DNA of 62,000 bases from Mesostigma viride. Taxonomy: Eukaryota > Streptophyta > Mesostigmatophyceae > Mesostigmatales > Mesostigmataceae. The notes beneath the pieces were generated by a model. The model was not told the origin of the DNA. It saw only the letters and a list, made by a program, of their open reading frames with translations, and ran no database searches. The position numbers and the translations under genes were made by a program. The stretch covers positions 628,322-690,321 of the forward strand of contig RPFO01000102.1 of the NCBI GenBank assembly GCA_009746045.1. The letters run 5' to 3'. Below, piece by piece: positions 57,676 to 62,000 of the stretch (its first letter is position 1; each line of letters opens with the position of its first letter).

Positions 57676-58706
57676 GCGGCGGCTGCACACGGCTGATTGG
57701 ATTGCTCTTTTCGCGGACCTCAACGCCCAGGGACGTGCGTGGCTGTTCTCGCTTTAACCTTGCGGAGTGTGGGCTCGGCGTACCTTCGTGCTCTTCCCAT
57801 GGCCCCCCCATTCGCCTTGGCTCGATCCCAGCCACTACTCGGTGGCGCTCCGGCACCAGCTATTTGCCCCGCAGCCTCTTGTTCCGGCCGGGCGGCCTTG
57901 TGGTAGCTGTGGGCAGCCGCTGGATGATTCCCACGGGGACTCACTACCTTGCCTGCATGGGGGGCCAACAGAATCAGAATTGGTATTTGTATTTGCACAC
58001 TGTCCTCCTGACGGTGGTGCTCGCCATGATTCGGTCGGTTTTCCGGCCCCACGCGAACATCCGGTCCGAGGATGCGGATGGCGCTGCCTTCTATTCCCCC
58101 AACCACCGGCCTGACATCGTGGTGCTGGAGTCACTTTGAGGGGGGTGGCCGGCATCTGCTTATTGACGTTTCGGTGGCGCGGCCCTTGGCTCTTAGCCAC
58201 GTGGCTGGGGCCTCCCTCACGGCAGGTTACACGGCGGACCGGGCGGAGCGGGCCAAGCTCCTGGCCTACGGCGACGTCAGGCACCATCGTGTGGTGCCCT
58301 TTGTCCTGGAGGAGTTTGGTGCCATGGGGCCCCTGACCTCCGCCTTCTTCAAGGAGTGTTGCCGGCTCCGGGAGGACCGGCTGGACCTGGAGGGCCAGCG
58401 GGCCCCATGGTCGGCGCGGACCTGGACGTCATATTGGCGTCAGCGCTTGTCGGTGGCGCTGACTCGGGCCATGGCTGACATCATGCTCCGCCGTACGCGG
58501 GCTGATTTTGCGGTGCAGCAGGGCTATTAGGTTCCTCCCGTTAGGCGTTTCCATTGGTCTTATCGTAGTATAGAGCTTTGACATGGCTCTGTATATAGGT
58601 TTATAGCTGGGCGTTTGCTTTGGTTTGAGTGATTTCACTCTGCTGTAAGTAATTATATTTTTAATATATATATTTAAAATGAGAATAACTTACATCAGAA
58701 AATATA

Positions 58707-58775
58707 TCAAGGAGACAACCAGCGCAGGCCAGAAATCGGGAGAATCCGGACCGCATGGTAGCTCGAGCCCGGGGT
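58707..58775 (+). repeat. Dispersed 65-bp repeat, copy 2
   Basis: Matches 6895-6963, with GCATGGT in place of ATGGT. ATATATCAAGGAGACA just before it recurs twice at 61338-61370. Confidence 0.6.
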
Positions 58776-58785
58776 TCTTCTTCTT

Positions 58786-60345
58786 TTCATGGTTTTCCTT
58801 ATGTTGCATGCCAATCTCACCTCCGTAATTTATCATCCCGGTAACTATCGGGGTGTCTGCCTCCAGAGCGCCGCGCTGAAGGTCTTCATGCGCATGATGC
58901 TGCACAGGCTCCGCGCCGCGCTGGACCCACACCTGGGTGAGTCTCAGATGGGTTTCCGTCGTGGTCGTAACACTGTCATGGCTGTGTTTGTCGCGCGCCG
59001 ATTGATGGAGGAGGTGCGTCGCCTTTGCCCTGACAGTTTGCCGCTGGTCTTCATTTTTGTTGACTATATCAAGGCCTTTGACACGTACGGTCCTCTGGGA
59101 GGCTCTTTGGGCCATCCTAGCTCTGGATCGGGTACCACCAGCGTTTATTGCTGCCATTCGTCGACTGTATGAGGGCTCACAGGCAGTCGTGCGGACTGCG
59201 GAAGGAACCACCCCACCATTCCCCCTTCACCACGGGGTGTGGCAAGGTTGTGTCCTGTCGATCCCCATATCTGTTCATTATTGTCGTGGATCACGTCATG
59301 CGCCGGGCACGTGCGCGCTTTAATACTGCTCTTAATTAAGGGGTTCGAGCCCGGCTTGGACATCCTTAACGAGCGCGAGCATGGCGGGGTTAGCACTGGC
59401 TACTGCCTGGCCGACCTGATTTATGCGGACGACACCACCCTCACCGCTCGCCCCAAGCACATTCACAGCTCACGGACCTGGCTGGACTGTCTGGGCATGG
59501 AGGCGAGGGCGGTGGGGTTGGAGATTAGTGTCAAAACTGCATGAGGCGATGGTGGTTGGGGCCTCCAGTAGCCCACCGCGGCAGCGACGTACTGCTAGAC
59601 GGGACGCAGGTCCCATTCCGTGACCGCTTCAAACGGCTGGGGAGCATGCTCCCTGACACCGCCGACGATATATTGACATCCGCATCGGCCTGGCCTGGGC
59701 CAGGCTCCGTTCGCTCAACACCTACTGGCGCTCGAAGGGCCTGGGCGAGCACCGCAAGCGCAAGCTCTTCAAGCGGTCCTCGTCCTCACGGTGCTTACGT
59801 ATGGCGCCGGCCGAGGCGTGGACACTCACGGACACAATGGCAGCTAAGCTCGACGGCACGTTTTACAGGAAGTGCTCCGACAGGTCCTGAATGTAGGGTT
59901 TTCCCAGCATAGGTCATTAGTTAGAGTCTTTGTATCAGGGTATGCCTCGTATTTCGGACGAGATTAGGCAGCGTAGAATAGCATTTGTAGGACTGACATC
60001 TAGCTCGCACCAGCCAGGTCGGCGACACTGCACTTGGTCTGGCCGGCCCCCAGCGGTTTGGCCTGGCAGCCAGGGTGGCATATTTTGACCTGGCCTGGCC
60101 CCAAGGACATTCCTAAAAGGGTAGGGAAACATCATTGCCACGACCTATACCCAGATGTTGCTGGCCGACCTAGTGGTCCCAGCCCAGTTTGAACACCGCA
60201 TCCACTCTCTCTCCCTTCTTTGGACTGCCATGCTGAACAAGACGCGGTGGCAGAAGATTGTCAAGGCTCACACGCCCGACCCTGTGGGCAAGCCCCCTCC
60301 CCCCAAGCGGAGGAGGCGTTTTGATGAGTAGTGTACTTAGGATTT
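58786..60345 (+). pseudogene. Non-LTR retrotransposon D (second family), frame-broken
   Basis: Reverse transcriptase remnant of a CR1/jockey-like type: NYRGVCLQSAALKVFMRMML, MGFRRGRNTVMAVFVARRLM, FIFVDYIKAFDT (motif A), HHGVWQGCVLS (motif B), LIYADDTTLTARP (motif C) and a C-terminal region to a stop at 60328-60330. The frame is broken repeatedly at short insertions: CGTACG (59084), GATC (59260) and CTTAATTAAG (59331). Without those 4 bp each neighbouring RT motif would read on. The start is a truncated 5' end, also seen at the window's right edge. Confidence 0.7.
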
Positions 60346-60399
60346 TCTAGACTAGATAGCTTAGAGTTAGGTTCGTTCGATTACTCCGTGCTATATGAT

Positions 60400-60535
60400 A
60401 TTCTCCCAACTGTCAGGCATGTTATAATTTAATTCAATTTAATTTATCATCGATCTCAATGAAAATATTAAATTAAAAATTAAATTATAACATGTCTCCG
60501 TTGGGAGATCATGTAGCACATATTCCTTGATCAAT
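60400..60535. mobile_element. Foldback element, family 2 copy 4
   Basis: A 135-bp near-perfect palindrome: TCTCCCAACTGTCAGGCATG then TTATAATTTAATT on the left, and AATTAAATTATAACATGTCT then CCGTTGGGAGATCATGTAGC on the right. Its arms match the CCCAACGGAG-AATT end of the elements at 1875, 3560 and 46035. It separates the tails of D and E. Confidence 0.65.
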
Positions 60536-60544
60536 GGATGGGTG

Positions 60545-61318
60545 GAGTGGAGGAAGCCGCGTAATCGAACGAACCTAACTCTAAGCTATCTAGTCTAGAA
60601 AATCCTAACTACACTACTCATCAAAACGCCTCCTCCGCTTGGGGGGAGGTGGCTTGCCCACATGGGGGCTGGCTCGTCCGCTCGTGAGCCTTGACAATCT
60701 TCTGCCACCGTGTCTTGTTCAGCATCATTGGCAGTCCAAAGAAGGGAGAGAGAGTGGATGCGGTGTTCAAACTGGGCTGGGACCACTAGGTCGGCCACTG
60801 GCAACATCTGGGTGTAGGTCGTGGCATGCATGTTTCCCTACCCTTTGGGGGATGTCCTTGGGGCCAGGCCAGGTCAAAATATGCCACCCTGGCTGGCCAA
60901 GCCGCTGGGGGCCGGCCAGACCAAGGGCGGTGTCGACCTGGCTGGTGCGAGCAAGATGTCCTACTGAATGCTATCCTACGCTGCCTAATCTCGTCCGAAA
61001 TACGAGGCATACCCTGATACAAAGATTCTAATGATCTACGCTTGGAAAACCCTACGTTCAGGACCTGTCGGAGCATCCTGTAAATCGTGCCGTCGAGCTT
61101 AGCTGCCACTGTGTGGGCGTGAGTGTCCACGCCTCCGCGCCATACGTGAGCACCGTGAGGACGAGGACCTTGAAGAGCATATGCGCTTGCGCAGTGCTCG
61201 CCCAGGCCCTTCGAGCGCCAGTACTAAGGTGTTGAGCGAAAGGGGCCTGGCCCAGGCCAGGCCGATGCGGATGGCCACATCGTCGGCGGTGTCAGGGAGC
61301 ATGCTCCCCAACAGTTGA
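60545..61318 (-). pseudogene. Non-LTR retrotransposon E, inverted 5'-truncated copy of D
   Basis: Minus strand from 61318 to about 60545 matches 59636-60390 of copy D at high identity, tail to tail. Differences include small insertions with local palindromes: AGTACT (61220), TGCGCA (61188), GCATATGC (61177) and GCCACTGGC (60794). Not translatable. Confidence 0.75.
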
Positions 61319-61388
61319 ATGAATATATATTATTATATATCAAGGAGACATTATTATCAAGGAGACATTATTATATATAATCGGTACA

Positions 61389-61950
61389 TCGTGGTGCTGG
61401 ACTTTGAGGGGGGTGGCCGGCATCTGCTTATTGACGTTTCGGTGGCGCGGCCCTTGGCTCTTAGCCACGTGGCTGGGGCCTCCCTCACGGCAGGTTACAC
61501 GGCGGACCGGGCGGAGCGGGCCAAGCTCCTGGCCTACGGCGACGTCGGGCACCATCGTGTGGTGCCCTTTGTCCTGGAGGAGTTTGGGGCCATGGGGCCC
61601 CTGACCTCCGCCTTCTTCAAGGAGTGTTGGGCACCGGCTCCGGGAGGACCGGCTGGACCTGGAGGGCCAGCGGGCCCCATGGTCGGCGCGGACCTGGACG
61701 TCATATTGGCGTCTGACAGCGCTTGTCGGTGGCGCTGACTCGGGCCATGGCTGACATCATGCTCCGCCGTACGCGGGCTGATTTTGCGGTGCAGCAGGGC
61801 TATTAGGTTCCTCCCGTTAGGCGTTTCCATTGGTCTTATCGTAGTATAGAGCTTTGACATGGCTCTGTATATAGGTTTATAGCTGGGCGTTTGCTTTGGT
61901 TTGAGTGATTTTACTCTGCTGTAAGTAATTATATTTTTAAAATATATAAT
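61389..61950 (+). pseudogene. Non-LTR retrotransposon C, third copy of family A
   Basis: Starts at the endonuclease motif (IVVLDFEGGGRHLLIDVS), so only the last 560 bp remain. Extra bases at 61628 (GGCACC) and 61713 (CTGACAG) relative to A and B break the frame. Ends in the same TGTAA/ATATAT tail. Confidence 0.8.
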
Positions 61951-61968
61951 CGGTCTTAAATTTTTCGG

Positions 61969-62000
61969 GGTTTTCCTTATGTTGCATGTCAATCTGACCT
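61969..62000 (+). pseudogene. Start of another family D copy at the window edge
   Basis: GGTTTTCCTTATGTTGCATG and TCAATCTGACCT match 58792-58823. The copy continues outside the window. Confidence 0.55.

Larger units (their letters stand above)
56481..58677 (+). pseudogene. Non-LTR retrotransposon B, 5'-truncated copy inserted at the tail of A
   Basis: 56481-56880 repeats 49910-50308 of copy A with about three substitutions and one +3 insertion. Then a TIR element (56883-57675) replaces about 300 bp, and 57685-58677 repeats the zinc finger, endonuclease and 3' UTR. Relative to A it has extra bases at 57754 (TTAA), 57824 (GATC), 57921 (ATGATT), 58043 (CCGG) and 58129 (AGTCACT), so the frame is broken many times. 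High identity means a recent insertion. Confidence 0.85.

Overview
The window is nuclear DNA of a eukaryote. It holds two multi-exon genes with GT-AG introns, an Argonaute, non-LTR retrotransposons, a CACTA transposon and very long simple-sequence arrays; nothing looks bacterial. Coding sequence is GC-rich with mostly G/C third positions, and intergenic DNA carries many (TTAA)n tracts. TGTAA motifs lie in the Argonaute 3' flank and in the retrotransposon tail, as in green-algal polyadenylation. A green alga or another GC-rich photosynthetic protist fits best (inference); the species cannot be named.

Layout. 1-4500: coding-like fragments of unknown identity and several short dispersed elements. 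4521-5846 (-): an intact, intronless 2-oxoglutarate/Fe(II) oxygenase. 6100-9560: a small TIR element, more dispersed repeats, an orphan RNase H1-type hybrid-binding domain and a broken ORF. 10514-29415 (-): one gene of ten exons for an MnmE/GTPBP3-type tRNA-modification GTPase; all exon junctions were placed by hand and keep one frame of 1152 codons. Its introns contain almost every satellite between 10 and 28.5 kb, including 2.7 kb of successive tetranucleotide arrays in intron 1. 29416-32005: divergent intergenic region with a nested TIR element. 32006-45477 (+): one gene of eight exons for an Argonaute of 1084 residues with an intact catalytic tetrad; intron 4 holds a 3.2-kb minisatellite. 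45478-62000: transposon territory. It has an L1-type ORF1 pseudogene, a non-LTR retrotransposon with a restriction-like endonuclease interrupted by a 4976-bp CACTA element, further truncated copies of that retrotransposon, and a second RT family in inverted orientation.

Two patterns stand out. First, in both host genes, exon edges (the splice site with adjoining exon and intron bases) recur as decayed local copies in the neighbouring intron, up to six per edge. Second, near-identical retrotransposon copies differ mainly by insertions or replacements of 2-4 bp, and most of these create a short palindrome at the site (for example ATCATGAT, ACCATGGT, GCATATGC). This is what excision scars from hairpin-forming DNA transposons look like. 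Every coordinate and alignment was made by eye; no database search was run.
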